Part shown: positions 36,501 through 44,745 of the stretch, in pieces | Position numbering within the stretch: position 1 is the stretch's first letter | Layout of the letters: every line of letters starts with the position of its first letter | Assembly (NCBI GenBank): GCA_945952465.1 | Contig: CAMFIB010000003.1 | Location: 124,001-188,000 of the forward strand | Length of the DNA: 64,000 nt | Reading direction: 5' to 3' | DNA from: an uncultured Pseudomonadota bacterium | GTDB lineage: Bacteria; Pseudomonadota; Gammaproteobacteria; Burkholderiales; Burkholderiaceae_C | The notes under the pieces: model-generated | What the model was told of the DNA's origin: nothing | Seen by the model: the letters and a program-made list of their open reading frames with translations, nothing else | Databases searched by the model: none | Position numbers and translations under genes: made by a program

Positions 36501-37459
36501 CAGAAGTACCCGTCTTTCTTGCGCTTCTCCATGGAAGCGTCGGAGGTCTTGTCGTCCATGCGGGTGGCGCCGCGTTCGCTCACCTCGGCCGACAGCGTTT
36601 CGACGACGATGTCGCCCGCGCTGGCGGCCAGGCTTTCCACCGGGCAGGTGCAGGTGATGTCGCCCACGGTGCGGAAGCGCACGTCGCGCACTTCCGATTG
36701 CTCGCCGTCGCGCAGCGGTGTGAGCTCGGTCACCGGCACCAGCAGGCCCTTGCGCTCGACGACGGTGCGCTTGTGCGAGTAGTAGAGCGACGGCAGCGCG
36801 ATGTTCTCGCGGGCGATGTACTGCCACACGTCGAGTTCGGTCCAGTTGCTGATGGGGAACACGCGGAAGTGCTCGCCGGGCTGCAGCCGGGTGTTGAACA
36901 GCGTCCACAGCTCGGGGCGCTGGGCCTTGGGCTGCCACTGGCCGAAGCTGTCGCGGTGCGAAAAGATGCGCTCTTTCGCGCGGGCCTTTTCCTCGTCGCG
37001 GCGGGCGCCGCCAATGAGCGCGTCGAAGCGGAATTCCTCGATGGCCTCCAGCAGCGTGACCGACTGGTGCACGTTGCGGCTTTCGCCAGGGTGGGCCAGG
37101 CGCACGGTGCCGCGCGCCATGGAGTCTTCCACGGAGCGCACGATCAGGTCGGCGCCCAGTTCCTTGGCGCGGAAGTCGCGGAAGTCGGTCACCTCGTGGA
37201 AGTTGTGGCCGGTGTCGATCATCAGCAGCGGGTACGGAATGCGGCCGGCGCCGAAGGCCTTCTCGGCGCACTTCAGCATGACCAGCGAGTCCTTGCCGCC
37301 CGAGAACAGCAGCGTGGGCCGCTCGAAGGCGGCGGCCACCTCGCGCAGGATGAAGATGGTTTCTTCTTCCAGCGCGTCGAGGTGCGAGTTGCTGAGCTGG
37401 CTCAACGCCGCCTGGGTGATGGCCGGCTCTGCGGCGGGAAATTCGGTGCGGGCGTTCAT
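36500..37459 (-). CDS. cysD: Sulfate adenylyltransferase, small subunit
   Basis: 319 residues. The ATP-pyrophosphatase-type subunit that forms APS from sulfate and ATP. PP-loop LLFSGGKDSLVML (about 48-60), then DTGHNFHEV, RDEEKARAKERIFSHRD-type Arg-rich block (IGGARRDEEKARAKERIF), and the C-terminal tail DASMEKRKKDGYF, all standard. The ATG at 37459 overlaps the cysH stop by four bases (ATGA). Works as a complex with CysN, encoded directly after. Confidence 0.97.
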   Translation of the reverse strand: MNARTEFPAAEPAITQAALSQLSNSHLDALEEETIFILREVAAAFERPTLLFSGGKDSLVMLKCAEKAFGAGRIPYPLLMIDTGHNFHEVTDFRDFRAKELGADLIVRSVEDSMARGTVRLAHPGESRNVHQSVTLLEAIEEFRFDALIGGARRDEEKARAKERIFSHRDSFGQWQPKAQRPELWTLFNTRLQPGEHFRVFPISNWTELDVWQYIARENIALPSLYYSHKRTVVERKGLLVPVTELTPLRDGEQSEVRDVRFRTVGDITCTCPVESLAASAGDIVVETLSAEVSERGATRMDDKTSDASMEKRKKDGYF

Positions 37460-38226
37460 GCCACTTCCTTGATGGGGATCACTGACGATGCGGGGGATTT
37501 GTCGACGTGCAGGCCGCACTCCTTGGCGCTTTCCTGCTCCCACCACCAGCGGCCGGCGCGGAAGTCTTCGCCGAGCGAGACGGCGCGGGTGCAGGGCGCG
37601 CAGCCGATGCTGGGGAAGAACTGGTCGTGCAGCGGGTTGTAGGGCACGTTGTGTTGCTTGACGAACTGCCAGACGTCGCCCAGCGTCCAGTCGACCAGCG
37701 GGTTCAGCTTGGCGCGTTCGGGCTGCTGCTCGATCTCGCCCACGTCGGCGCGGGCGTTCGACTGCTCGCGGCGCAGGCCGGTGATCCAGCCGTTCTTGCC
37801 CGACAGCGCGCGGGCCAGCGGGCGGGTCTTGCGGATGTCGCAGCACTCCTTGCGCAGGTCGAGGCTTTTGTACATGGCCTCGTGGCCGTTGCGGGCCAGG
37901 TATTCGGCCGCCTCCACCGGGTCGGGGCGAAACACCTCGACGCCGATGCCGTAATGCTGTTGCAGCCGCTCCAGCGTGTCCATGGTTTCGGCGTGCAGCA
38001 TGCCGGTGTCGAGCGCGAAGACGGTGCTCTGGATGCCGCTCTGCTTGATCAGCTCGGTGATGACCATGTCTTCCACGCCCAGGCTGGAGGCCTGGGTGAG
38101 CGGCGAGAACTTCGCTTCGGCCTCGCGCAGCAGTTCGATGGCGCGGGCGACCTTGGCCTCGTAGGTGGCTGACGGCTTGGCGTTCAGGGTGATCGCGTGG
38201 CCGGGTGGCTGGGGACGGTTGAACAT
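37456..38226 (-). CDS. cysH: Adenylylsulfate (APS) reductase, iron-sulfur type
   Basis: 256 residues. It reduces APS to sulfite with thioredoxin or a similar donor. Four cluster cysteines are present: Cys 128-129 (KECCDIRK) and Cys 209 and 212 (IGCAPCTRA), which mark the 4Fe-4S APS-reducing branch and not the PAPS-reducing E. coli type; the catalytic Cys is in KECGLH at about 237. This agrees with the absence of an APS kinase gene in the operon. Its stop overlaps cysD and its start is 14 bases past the DUF934 gene. Confidence 0.95.
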   Translation of the reverse strand: MFNRPQPPGHAITLNAKPSATYEAKVARAIELLREAEAKFSPLTQASSLGVEDMVITELIKQSGIQSTVFALDTGMLHAETMDTLERLQQHYGIGVEVFRPDPVEAAEYLARNGHEAMYKSLDLRKECCDIRKTRPLARALSGKNGWITGLRREQSNARADVGEIEQQPERAKLNPLVDWTLGDVWQFVKQHNVPYNPLHDQFFPSIGCAPCTRAVSLGEDFRAGRWWWEQESAKECGLHVDKSPASSVIPIKEVA

Positions 38227-38240
38227 GGCGGCGTGTGTGT

Positions 38241-38645
38241 TCAGGCGGGCTGGGCTTCGACGAAATGCGGTTTTTTCTCGACGTCGCCCTGGTAGAAGGC
38301 CTTGAAGCGGTCGAACTGGCGCTGGGCGTGGGCCACGTCCTGGTCGGCGCGCAGCACGGCGGCGCTGAAGCCGCAGCGCTGCATCTGCACCAATTGGTCG
38401 ATCAGCACGTCGCCCGTGGCGCGGATCTCGCCCTGGAAACCCCGGCGGCGGCGCAGCAGCAGCGCCTGGCTGAAAGCGCGCCCGTCGGTGAACTTGGGGA
38501 AGTGCAGGTCGATGCGGGTCACGCCGCCGAGTTCCAGCGTGAGCGCGTCGGCGTCGTTGGCGAGAAACACCACGCCGGGCTGATTTTCAGAGCCATATTG
38601 GCCGCCAGTCAGTGCCAATGGGTCATTGTGTGCTATCAATTTCAT
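38241..38645 (-). CDS. DUF934 protein of the sulfite reductase operon
   Basis: 134 residues. DUF934 proteins are found beside ferredoxin-type sulfite reductases and are sometimes labelled as putative oxidoreductases; mechanism unknown. The conserved part starts at VVFLANDADALTLE and continues through RIDLHFPKFTDGRAFSQA, RATGDVLIDQLVQMQRCG and DQDVAHAQRQFD. About 20 residues at the N-terminus derive from an interspersed repeat. It lies 10 bases after cysI and 14 before cysH, so it is part of the operon and probably takes part in sulfite reduction. Confidence 0.85.
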   Translation of the reverse strand: MKLIAHNDPLALTGGQYGSENQPGVVFLANDADALTLELGGVTRIDLHFPKFTDGRAFSQALLLRRRRGFQGEIRATGDVLIDQLVQMQRCGFSAAVLRADQDVAHAQRQFDRFKAFYQGDVEKKPHFVEAQPA

Positions 38646-38647
38646 AG
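38582..38647 (+). repeat. Interspersed repeat, copy 5 (inside DUF934 5' end)
   Basis: GATTTTCAGAGCCATATTGG, then CCGCCAGTCAGTGCC, then GGTCATTGTGTGCTATCAAT and the closing ATAG. It includes the start codon of the DUF934 gene (opposite strand), so this gene's translation start lies within the repeat. The left block GATTTTCA is intact. Confidence 0.8.
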
Positions 38648-38655
38648 TTCTGCTT

Positions 38656-40479
38656 TCAGGCCAGAGCGGCCACCACGGGGTGGCGGGCGGCGTTGGCCGA
38701 GGCCTTGAACGGTTCGATGCCGACGCGCTTGAGCGTCTGCTGGAAGGTCTCGTTGCGGTCGCCCTTTTTCTCGCGCAGGTCGCGGTAGGTGCCGAGCACC
38801 GCCTCGATCACGTCGGGCACTTCGGCCGCGCTGAACGAAGGGCCGACCACCTTGCCCGCCACGGCCGGGCCGGAGGCGGTGGAGCCGTCTGCCCCGCCCA
38901 GCGTGACCTGGTACCACTCCTTGCCGTCTTTATCGACACCGAGGATGCCGATGTGGCCGCTGTGGTGGTGGCCGCAGGAGTTGATGCAGCCGCTGATGTG
39001 CAGGTCGATCTCGCCCAGGTCGTCGAGCTCGTCGAGGTCTTGATACCGCTCGGTGATCGCTTCCGACACCGGAATGGAGCGGGCGTTGGCCAGCGAGCAG
39101 AAGTCGCCGCCGGGGCAGGTGATCATGTCGGTGATGAGGCCGATGTTGGGCCGCGCCACGCCCAGTTGGCGGGCGGCGCGCCACAGCTCGGGCAGCTCGT
39201 CGCAGCGCACCCACGGCAGCACCAGGTTCTGGCTGTGCGTGACGCGGGCCTCGCCGGCGCTGAAGCGGTCGGCCAGGTCGGCGGCGGCGCGCAGCTGGGC
39301 GGCGTCGGCGTCGCCGGGGGCCTGGCCCAGGCGCTTGAACGACAGCGTGACGGCGCGCAGGTCGGGGTTCTTGTGCGGCGCCACGTTGCGCTGCAGCCAG
39401 CGGGCGAATTCGCCGTCGTTCTCGGCCTCGGCCTTCAGCATCTCGGCCACCTTGGCGTCGCCGGCCACCTGGTCGCAGTGGCGCTCGGGTTCGACGAAGC
39501 AGGCGGCCACGCGGTCGTACTCGGCCTGCGTGATGGTGTGCGGCGCGCCGTCCACCTCGACGATGTCGCGGTATTCCTTTTCCACCGCGTCGATGTATTT
39601 CTGGCCCTCGGCCTTCACCAGAATCTTGATGCGGGCCTTCCAGACGTTGTCGCGCCGGCCGTAGCCGTTGTAGACGCGGATCACCGCCTCGAGGTAATTG
39701 ATGAGCTGGTGCCACGGCAGGAACTCGCGCACCACGGTGCCGATGACCGGCGTGCGGCCCATGCCGCCGCCCACCTGCACGCGGAAGCCGGTTTCACCCG
39801 CGTCGTTCTTCACGAGCTGCAGGCCCACGTCGTACCAGCCGATCGCGGCGCGGTCTTCCCTGGAGCCGTTGAACGAGATCTTGAACTTGCGCGGCAGGAA
39901 GCAGAACTCGGGGTGCAGCGAGCTCCACTGGCGCAGGATTTCGGCGTAGGGCCGCGGGTCGGCGATTTCGTCGGGCGCGAAGCCGGCGGTTTCGTCGCAG
40001 CAGATGTTGCGGATCGCGTTGCCGCTGGTCTGGATGCCGTGCATGTTGACGCTGGCCAGCAGGTCCATCACGTCGGCGCTCTTCTTCAGCGGGATCCAGT
40101 TGAACTGCACGTTGGTGCGCGTGGTGAAGTGGCCGTAGCCGAACTTCAGCTTGCTGCCGATCTCGCGGCCGTCCGGCAGCGGAATGGTGCCCAGGCCGTT
40201 CTGCGTGGTCTGCGCCTGCGCCAGCAACTCGGGGTCGGGCTGGTCGTAGTCGGCGGCGATGGTGGCCATCGCGCGCAATTGCGCGCTGGAAATCTCGCCG
40301 TAGGGCACGGCCACGCGCAGCATGGGCGCATAACGCTGGATGTACCAGCCGTTCTGCAGCCGCAGCGGGCGGAACTCGTCGTCGCCCAGTTGGCCGGCGA
40401 GGTTGCGGGTGAGCTGGTCGCGGTACTGCTGTGCGCGCAGCTTGACGAACTCTTTGTCGAAATCGGTGTATTGGTACAT
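38656..40479 (-). CDS. cysI: Sulfite (nitrite/sulfite) reductase, hemoprotein
   Basis: 607 residues. Reduces sulfite to sulfide with siroheme and a 4Fe-4S cluster. Cluster ligands are CPGGDFCSLA and HISGCINSCGHHHSG (Cys-x5-Cys and Cys-x3-Cys). Two ferredoxin-like half-domains surround them, and substrate-binding Arg/Lys residues are seen in RKFKISFNGSRED. Start ATG at 40479 (MYQYTDFDKEF) is the usual N-terminus; a longer upstream frame lies inside the TSUP gene. No cysJ flavoprotein is present, so a ferredoxin donor is likely. Length is about 40 residues more than E. coli CysI. Confidence 0.94.
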   Translation of the reverse strand: MYQYTDFDKEFVKLRAQQYRDQLTRNLAGQLGDDEFRPLRLQNGWYIQRYAPMLRVAVPYGEISSAQLRAMATIAADYDQPDPELLAQAQTTQNGLGTIPLPDGREIGSKLKFGYGHFTTRTNVQFNWIPLKKSADVMDLLASVNMHGIQTSGNAIRNICCDETAGFAPDEIADPRPYAEILRQWSSLHPEFCFLPRKFKISFNGSREDRAAIGWYDVGLQLVKNDAGETGFRVQVGGGMGRTPVIGTVVREFLPWHQLINYLEAVIRVYNGYGRRDNVWKARIKILVKAEGQKYIDAVEKEYRDIVEVDGAPHTITQAEYDRVAACFVEPERHCDQVAGDAKVAEMLKAEAENDGEFARWLQRNVAPHKNPDLRAVTLSFKRLGQAPGDADAAQLRAAADLADRFSAGEARVTHSQNLVLPWVRCDELPELWRAARQLGVARPNIGLITDMITCPGGDFCSLANARSIPVSEAITERYQDLDELDDLGEIDLHISGCINSCGHHHSGHIGILGVDKDGKEWYQVTLGGADGSTASGPAVAGKVVGPSFSAAEVPDVIEAVLGTYRDLREKKGDRNETFQQTLKRVGIEPFKASANAARHPVVAALA

Positions 40480-40486
40480 GGTGGAG

Positions 40487-41278
40487 TCAAACGAAAACCA
40501 GCTTGGTGCCAGCCCAGGCCAGCAGCAGCGACAGGATGGAACGCACGACCCGTTCCGGCGTGCGCGACACCAGCCGCGAGCCGATCCAGATGCCCGGCAG
40601 CGAGCCGGCCAGCAATTTGACCAGAAGTGGCCAGTCCACGGAGCCGAGCGAGGCATGGCCCAGCCCGGCGACCAGCGTCAGCGGCACCGCGTAGGCGATG
40701 TCGGCGGCCACGATGCGGGGCAGCGGCAGCAGCGGAAACAGCACCAGCAGCACGGTGACGCCGATCGCGCCGGCGCCCACCGAAGTGAGTGTCACCAAGG
40801 TGCCGATCACCGCGCCGAACAGCAGCGGCAGGCTCCAGTGGCTGGGCTGCGAGGCGCGGTCGAGGTCGGCGTCGGCGAGCTGGCGCGGCGCCTGCTTGCC
40901 GCGCACGGCCTTGTAGAACATGGCGGCGGCGGTCAGCAGCAGCGCCACGCCCAGCGTGCCGGTCATCACGCGCTGCACGGCGGGGTCGGTGGGGCCGAGG
41001 GTGTGCAGCACGTAGAGCGTCACCAGCGCGGCCGGAATGCTGCCGGCGCAGAGCTGCGCCACCACGCGCCACGGCACCAGCTTCTGGCGGGCCATGCTGA
41101 CGGTGCCGCTGAACTTGGTGAAGGCGGCGAACAGCAGGTCGGTGCCGACCGCCATGTAGGGCTTCACGCCGAAGAAGAAGATCAGGATGGGTGTCATGAG
41201 CGAGCCGCCGCCCACACCCGTCAGGCCGACCACCAGGCCGACGAAAAATCCCGCGAAAACGAACCCCAGGTCGTGCAT
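40487..41278 (-). CDS. TSUP family (TauE/SafE) sulfite/sulfur-anion transporter
   Basis: 263 residues from the ATG at 41278 (MHDLGFVF). An inner-membrane protein with seven to eight predicted helices; the duplicated TSUP motif is GLTGVGGGSLMTPILIF near the N-terminus and LTSVGAGAIGVTVLLVLF in the second half. Members export or import sulfite, sulfolactate or related anions. It is the first gene of the sulfate assimilation operon, eight bases before cysI, and may relieve sulfite build-up. Upstream CTTAT-type repeats (41333-41403) are possible operator sites. Confidence 0.9.
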   Translation of the reverse strand: MHDLGFVFAGFFVGLVVGLTGVGGGSLMTPILIFFFGVKPYMAVGTDLLFAAFTKFSGTVSMARQKLVPWRVVAQLCAGSIPAALVTLYVLHTLGPTDPAVQRVMTGTLGVALLLTAAAMFYKAVRGKQAPRQLADADLDRASQPSHWSLPLLFGAVIGTLVTLTSVGAGAIGVTVLLVLFPLLPLPRIVAADIAYAVPLTLVAGLGHASLGSVDWPLLVKLLAGSLPGIWIGSRLVSRTPERVVRSILSLLLAWAGTKLVFV

Positions 41279-41332
41279 GGGCGCGACTGTAAAAGCCGCC
41301 CTTATGAATCCCAACGATTTTTTAGTTCGCGC

Positions 41333-41403
41333 TTTATGCGGATAAGCTTATGCGCCAATGCTGGCGCGGCTTTCCGGCGCTTTTGTCGGCTTATGCGGAT
41401 AAG
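41333..41403 (-). promoter_or_regulatory. Repeated CTTAT-ATAAG boxes before the cysteine operon
   Basis: TTTATGCGGATAAG (41333-41346) and CTTATGCGGATAAG (41390-41403), 57 bases apart, with a partial third copy CTTATGCGCC at 41347-41356. Each is an inverted CTTAT/ATAAG pair with four bases between. The second copy covers the mnmC stop codon. Placed 55-125 bases before the operon's first start codon, they could bind a LysR-type regulator such as CysB, but no regulator is encoded here. Confidence 0.5.
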
Positions 41404-43286
41404 GCGGTTTGTGCTGCGGTGCAGCGGCCGGCGCGCAGCATCCGCGCCAGTTTGGGCGCCACCGGCAGCGGCTCGCCGGCCACCTCGGCAGCCAGCACCT
41501 CCCCGCACAACACCGCCAAAGACAGCCCGCGCGCGCCCAGGCCGGCCAGCACCGCGAGGCCGGGCCAGCGTTCGGCGTCGATGAAGCCGACGGCCGGCAG
41601 CCGGTCTGGCAGCGTCGCGCGCACGCCGGCCCAGCGGCCGGCCGTGGCGAACCGTTCGGCGACCTGCGGCGCCAGCGCCGGCAGCAGCCGGGCCAGCCGT
41701 TCGGCGTTGGCGGCGTGGTCGGCGTCGGTGGTGGCGGCGTCGCGCGCGTCGCGTTCGAAGGTGGAGCCGGCCAGCCAGAACGGGCCGTCGGGTGACGGCA
41801 CGGCCGGCAGCAGCGCGCCGTCGCCGTTCACCGGCGTGGCGGGTGCGCCGCTCCAGCCGCCGGGGCCGAACGCGACCTGGCCGCGCAGCGGGTTGAGGGG
41901 CAGGGCGGCTCCCAGAGGCTGGAGCAGCGCCGCGGTGTCGGCCGCGCCGGCCAGCACGACCAGCGGGGCCTGGGCCAGCACCGCGCCGGCCGCGTCCAGC
42001 AGCGCCCAGCCGCCGTTGGGTTGCTGGCGCAGCGAGGCCACGGCGGCCTGGCCGACGAAGGTGACGCCCGGTGCGGCGAGCTGGGCGCGCACCAGCGCGG
42101 CGGGCTTCAGCCAGGCGGCGCGGGGGTGCCAGAAGGCGGGGGTGTCGGCGGGCAGGCGGGCGGCGGCGAGGTGGCCGGGGCCGGCCACGGCGCAGCCGTC
42201 GTCGAGCCGGCCGGGCAGCCGCGTCTTGCCGGCATCGCGCCGCTCCAGCACGCCGCTCACGGCCCAATCGGAGCCTTCTTGCAGGCACTCCTGCGCCCGC
42301 TGGGTGGTGGCCCGCAGGCCGGCGCGGGTCAGGCGCGACAGGGCGTTGTCGTCGGGCGAGGCGTGCGGCACGGCCAGGCCGGCCGGCAGGCCGGAGGCGC
42401 CGGCGGCCGGTTCGGCGGCGCGGTCGAGCACCGTCACGGCCCAGCCGCGCCGCGCCAGCGACAGCGCGGCCGAACTGCCCGCCAGGCCGGCACCGACGAC
42501 GACGCAGCGCCGGCCTTCGGTGCTATCAATAAAAGAGCTGAAATGCGAGTGCCCACGCTGACTGTGGCCCGGTTTTCCTTGAAAAACGGGGTTGTAGCGG
42601 CCGACCAGCCTGTCGCGCTTGGGCGGCAGGCCGGGCGCGCGTTCGGCGCTGAAACCGGCCTGGGCCAGCGCGTCCAGCACCGTCCGGGCGATGGTGTAGC
42701 TGGCAATGGCAGCGCCGGGCCGGCAATTGCGGGCCACGCCACGCATGACGTCGGCGCTCCAGATGCCGGGGTTGGCGGAGGGGCTGAAGCCGTCGAGGAA
42801 GACCGCGTCGGCCTCGCACAGCCGCTCGCGCAGCGCGGCGGCGGCGTCGTTCACCACCAGCGTCAGCAGCACACGGCCGCCGTCGAAGGAGAGGCGGTGC
42901 ACGCCGGGGGCCGAGAGGCCCCACCAGGGGCCGGCCAGCGCGTCGGCCAGCGGCTGCAGTTCGGGGAAGGGCGCGGCGCCGCGCCGCAGGTCGTCGGCCG
43001 ACACGGGGAAGGCCTCGACGGAGGTGAACAGCAGCCGGTCGCAGCGCTGCGGGTCGTTGCGCCAGGCCTGCCAGGTGGTGAGGAAGTTGAGGCCCAGGCC
43101 GAAGCCGGTTTCCAGAATCTGGAAGCTGCGCCGGCCCTGCCAGCCCGCCGGCAGGCCGCAGCCCGCCAGGAAGACGCCGCGCGCCTGGGCGAGGCCAGCC
43201 TGGCCGTCGTCGCGGTTGCGGTACATGTCGCCGAACCGCGGGCTGCGCGGGTTGCCGGCCGCGTCCCAGTCGACCGGCTCGGTCAT
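41391..43286 (-). CDS. mnmC: Bifunctional tRNA wobble-uridine methyltransferase/oxidoreductase
   Basis: 631 residues from the ATG at 43286. It finishes mnm5s2U at position 34 of tRNAs. The N-terminal part (about 1-230) is the MnmD methyltransferase: ETGFGLGLNFLTTW for S-adenosylmethionine and DAVFLDGFSPSANPGIW. The C-terminal part (about 258-631) is the FAD-dependent demodification domain MnmC1, starting CVVVGAGLAGSSAALSLARRG. The linker between them (about residues 233-255) is encoded by an interspersed repeat. The last codons and stop overlap one of the CTTAT boxes of the next operon. Stand-alone, 10 bases after yggX's stop. Confidence 0.93.
   Translation of the reverse strand: MTEPVDWDAAGNPRSPRFGDMYRNRDDGQAGLAQARGVFLAGCGLPAGWQGRRSFQILETGFGLGLNFLTTWQAWRNDPQRCDRLLFTSVEAFPVSADDLRRGAAPFPELQPLADALAGPWWGLSAPGVHRLSFDGGRVLLTLVVNDAAAALRERLCEADAVFLDGFSPSANPGIWSADVMRGVARNCRPGAAIASYTIARTVLDALAQAGFSAERAPGLPPKRDRLVGRYNPVFQGKPGHSQRGHSHFSSFIDSTEGRRCVVVGAGLAGSSAALSLARRGWAVTVLDRAAEPAAGASGLPAGLAVPHASPDDNALSRLTRAGLRATTQRAQECLQEGSDWAVSGVLERRDAGKTRLPGRLDDGCAVAGPGHLAAARLPADTPAFWHPRAAWLKPAALVRAQLAAPGVTFVGQAAVASLRQQPNGGWALLDAAGAVLAQAPLVVLAGAADTAALLQPLGAALPLNPLRGQVAFGPGGWSGAPATPVNGDGALLPAVPSPDGPFWLAGSTFERDARDAATTDADHAANAERLARLLPALAPQVAERFATAGRWAGVRATLPDRLPAVGFIDAERWPGLAVLAGLGARGLSLAVLCGEVLAAEVAGEPLPVAPKLARMLRAGRCTAAQTALSA
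42521..42588 (-). repeat. Interspersed repeat, copy 6 (mnmC linker)
   Basis: On the minus strand: GTTTTTCAAGGAAAACCGGGCC, with the first block slightly changed, then CAGTCAGCG, then TTTTATTGATAGCAC. Translated in the gene's direction as a polar linker (QGKPGHSQRGHSHFSSFID). It carries no stop in frame, so mnmC remains open. Confidence 0.7.
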
Positions 43287-43296
43287 GCGCGGGGGC

Positions 43297-43569
43297 TCAG
43301 GCGGTCGGGGGCACGTAGCCGGCGGCCTGGTCGGCACCGGTGCCGAAGAAGTGCTGCTCCATCTGCCGCGCCAGGTACTGGCGGGCGCGCTGGTCGGCCA
43401 GGTTGAGCCGGTTCTCGTTGACCAGCATGGTCTGGTGCTTCAGCCAGGCCGCCCAGGCTTCCTTGCTGACGCTCTCCCAGATGCGTTTGCCCAGTTCGCC
43501 GGGGTAGGGGGGAAAGTCGAGGCCTTCGGCTTCCTTGCCGAGCTTGATGCATTGAACCAGTCGCGCCAT
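43297..43569 (-). CDS. yggX: Oxidative damage protection protein YggX family (iron trafficking)
   Basis: 90 residues from the ATG at 43569. The family protects iron-sulfur clusters from oxidative damage and is thought to move Fe(II). Recognisable pattern: [20 protein letters not shown], with the conserved Cys at residue 7, then [17 protein letters not shown], and [14 protein letters not shown]. Length matches the family (about 90). It precedes mnmC on the same strand by 10 bases, so the two are probably co-transcribed. Confidence 0.95.
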   Translation of the reverse strand: MARLVQCIKLGKEAEGLDFPPYPGELGKRIWESVSKEAWAAWLKHQTMLVNENRLNLADQRARQYLARQMEQHFFGTGADQAAGYVPPTA

Positions 43570-43589
43570 GGGTGTCACCTTCTGTCTCT

Positions 43590-43700
43590 GTCAGTCTGTC
43601 AGTGGTTCTTAGGATTGTTTGGCTATTAAGAACTGAGAACTTAGTAGTTCCAGTTTTGTGGGGTCACTTTCAGAATCCTTTTCATCGCAACACTTGTCGA
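43590..43700 (+). promoter_or_regulatory. AT-rich promoter region of the sulfonate operon
   Basis: The spacer between yggX and the sulfate-binding gene is markedly AT-rich. It includes TATTAAGAAC, then GAACTTAGTAGTTCC, with several TTAAG/CTTAG and GAAC/GTTC elements in both orientations. It probably holds the main promoter and a LysR-type (CysB or SsuR/Cbl-like) binding site for the large operon that follows. No precise box can be fixed. Confidence 0.4.
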
Positions 43701-43714
43701 TGGAAAAAGGACCC

Positions 43715-44731
43715 ATGACCTCTCGCCGCAACATTATCAAGCTTTCGCTGGCACTGGCCGCCACGGGGGCAGCCCTCACCGCCCTCGCCCAACCGGCGCC
43801 GGTCACGCTGCTCAACGTGTCGTACGACCCGACGCGCGAGCTGTACGTCGACTACAACGCGGCATTCGTGAAGTACTGGAAGGCCAAGACCGGCCAGGAC
43901 GTGACGATCAAGCAGTCGCACGGCGGCTCGGGCAAGCAGGCCCGCTCCATCATCGACGGGCTCGACGCCGACGTCGCCACGCTGGCGCTGGCCGGCGACA
44001 CCGACGCGCTGGTGAAGAACGGCGGCTGGCTGTCGGCCGACTGGCAGAAGAAGCTGCCGCACAACTCGTCGCCCTACACCTCGACCATCGTGTTCGCGGT
44101 GCGCCAGGGCAACCCCAAGGGCATCAAGGACTGGGACGACCTCATCAAGCCGGGCGTCTCGGTGATCACGCCCAACCCCAAGACCTCCGGCGGCGCCCGC
44201 TGGAACTACCTGGCCGCCTGGGAATTCGCCAAGCGCAAGTACGGCAGCGACGAGAAGGCCAAGGAATTCGTGACCAAGCTGTACGGCAACGTGCCGGTGC
44301 TCGACACCGGCGCCCGCGGCTCCACCATCACCTTCGCCCAGCGCAACCAGGGCGACGTGCTGATCGCCTGGGAGAACGAGGCCTATCTGCTCGACAAGGA
44401 GTTCGGCTCCAAGTTCGACGTGGTCGCGCCCAGCATTTCCATCCTGGCGGAGCCGGCGGTGGCGGTGGTGGACAAGAACGTCGACAAGAAGGGCACCCGC
44501 GTGGTGGCCGAGGAATACCTGAAGTACCTGTATTCCGAAGAAGGCCAGGACATCGCGGGCCGCAACTTCTACCGCCCGGCCATTTCGGCCAAGGCGCAGG
44601 CCAAGTACGCCAAGCAGTTCCCCAAGCTCAACCTGTTCACCATCGACCAGGCGTTCGGCGGCTGGGGCAAGGCCGACAAGGAGCACTTCGCCGACGGTGC
44701 CTCGTTCGACCAGATCTACGTCAAGAAGTAA
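43715..44731 (+). CDS. sbp: Sulfate ABC transporter substrate-binding protein
   Basis: 338 residues from the ATG at 43715, which has AAAAAGG upstream. Periplasmic binding protein of the sulfate/thiosulfate type. The N-terminus [17 protein letters not shown] resembles a twin-arginine signal. The mature part begins [16 protein letters not shown], the hallmark of Sbp/CysP, then [34 protein letters not shown] and [18 protein letters not shown]. No sulfate permease or ATPase genes are beside it; its transporter must be elsewhere, or it serves as an accessory binding protein. First gene of the plus-strand sulfur operon. Confidence 0.93.
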   Translation: MTSRRNIIKLSLALAATGAALTALAQPAPVTLLNVSYDPTRELYVDYNAAFVKYWKAKTGQDVTIKQSHGGSGKQARSIIDGLDADVATLALAGDTDALVKNGGWLSADWQKKLPHNSSPYTSTIVFAVRQGNPKGIKDWDDLIKPGVSVITPNPKTSGGARWNYLAAWEFAKRKYGSDEKAKEFVTKLYGNVPVLDTGARGSTITFAQRNQGDVLIAWENEAYLLDKEFGSKFDVVAPSISILAEPAVAVVDKNVDKKGTRVVAEEYLKYLYSEEGQDIAGRNFYRPAISAKAQAKYAKQFPKLNLFTIDQAFGGWGKADKEHFADGASFDQIYVKK

Positions 44732-44745
44732 GAAGGGCGGGCGGC

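Noticed and set aside
41300-41410. CRISPR-like array suggested by repeated CTTATGCGGATAAG
   Set aside because: Only two and a half short copies with one 43-base interval; no regular spacers and no cas genes. Better explained as operator sites.
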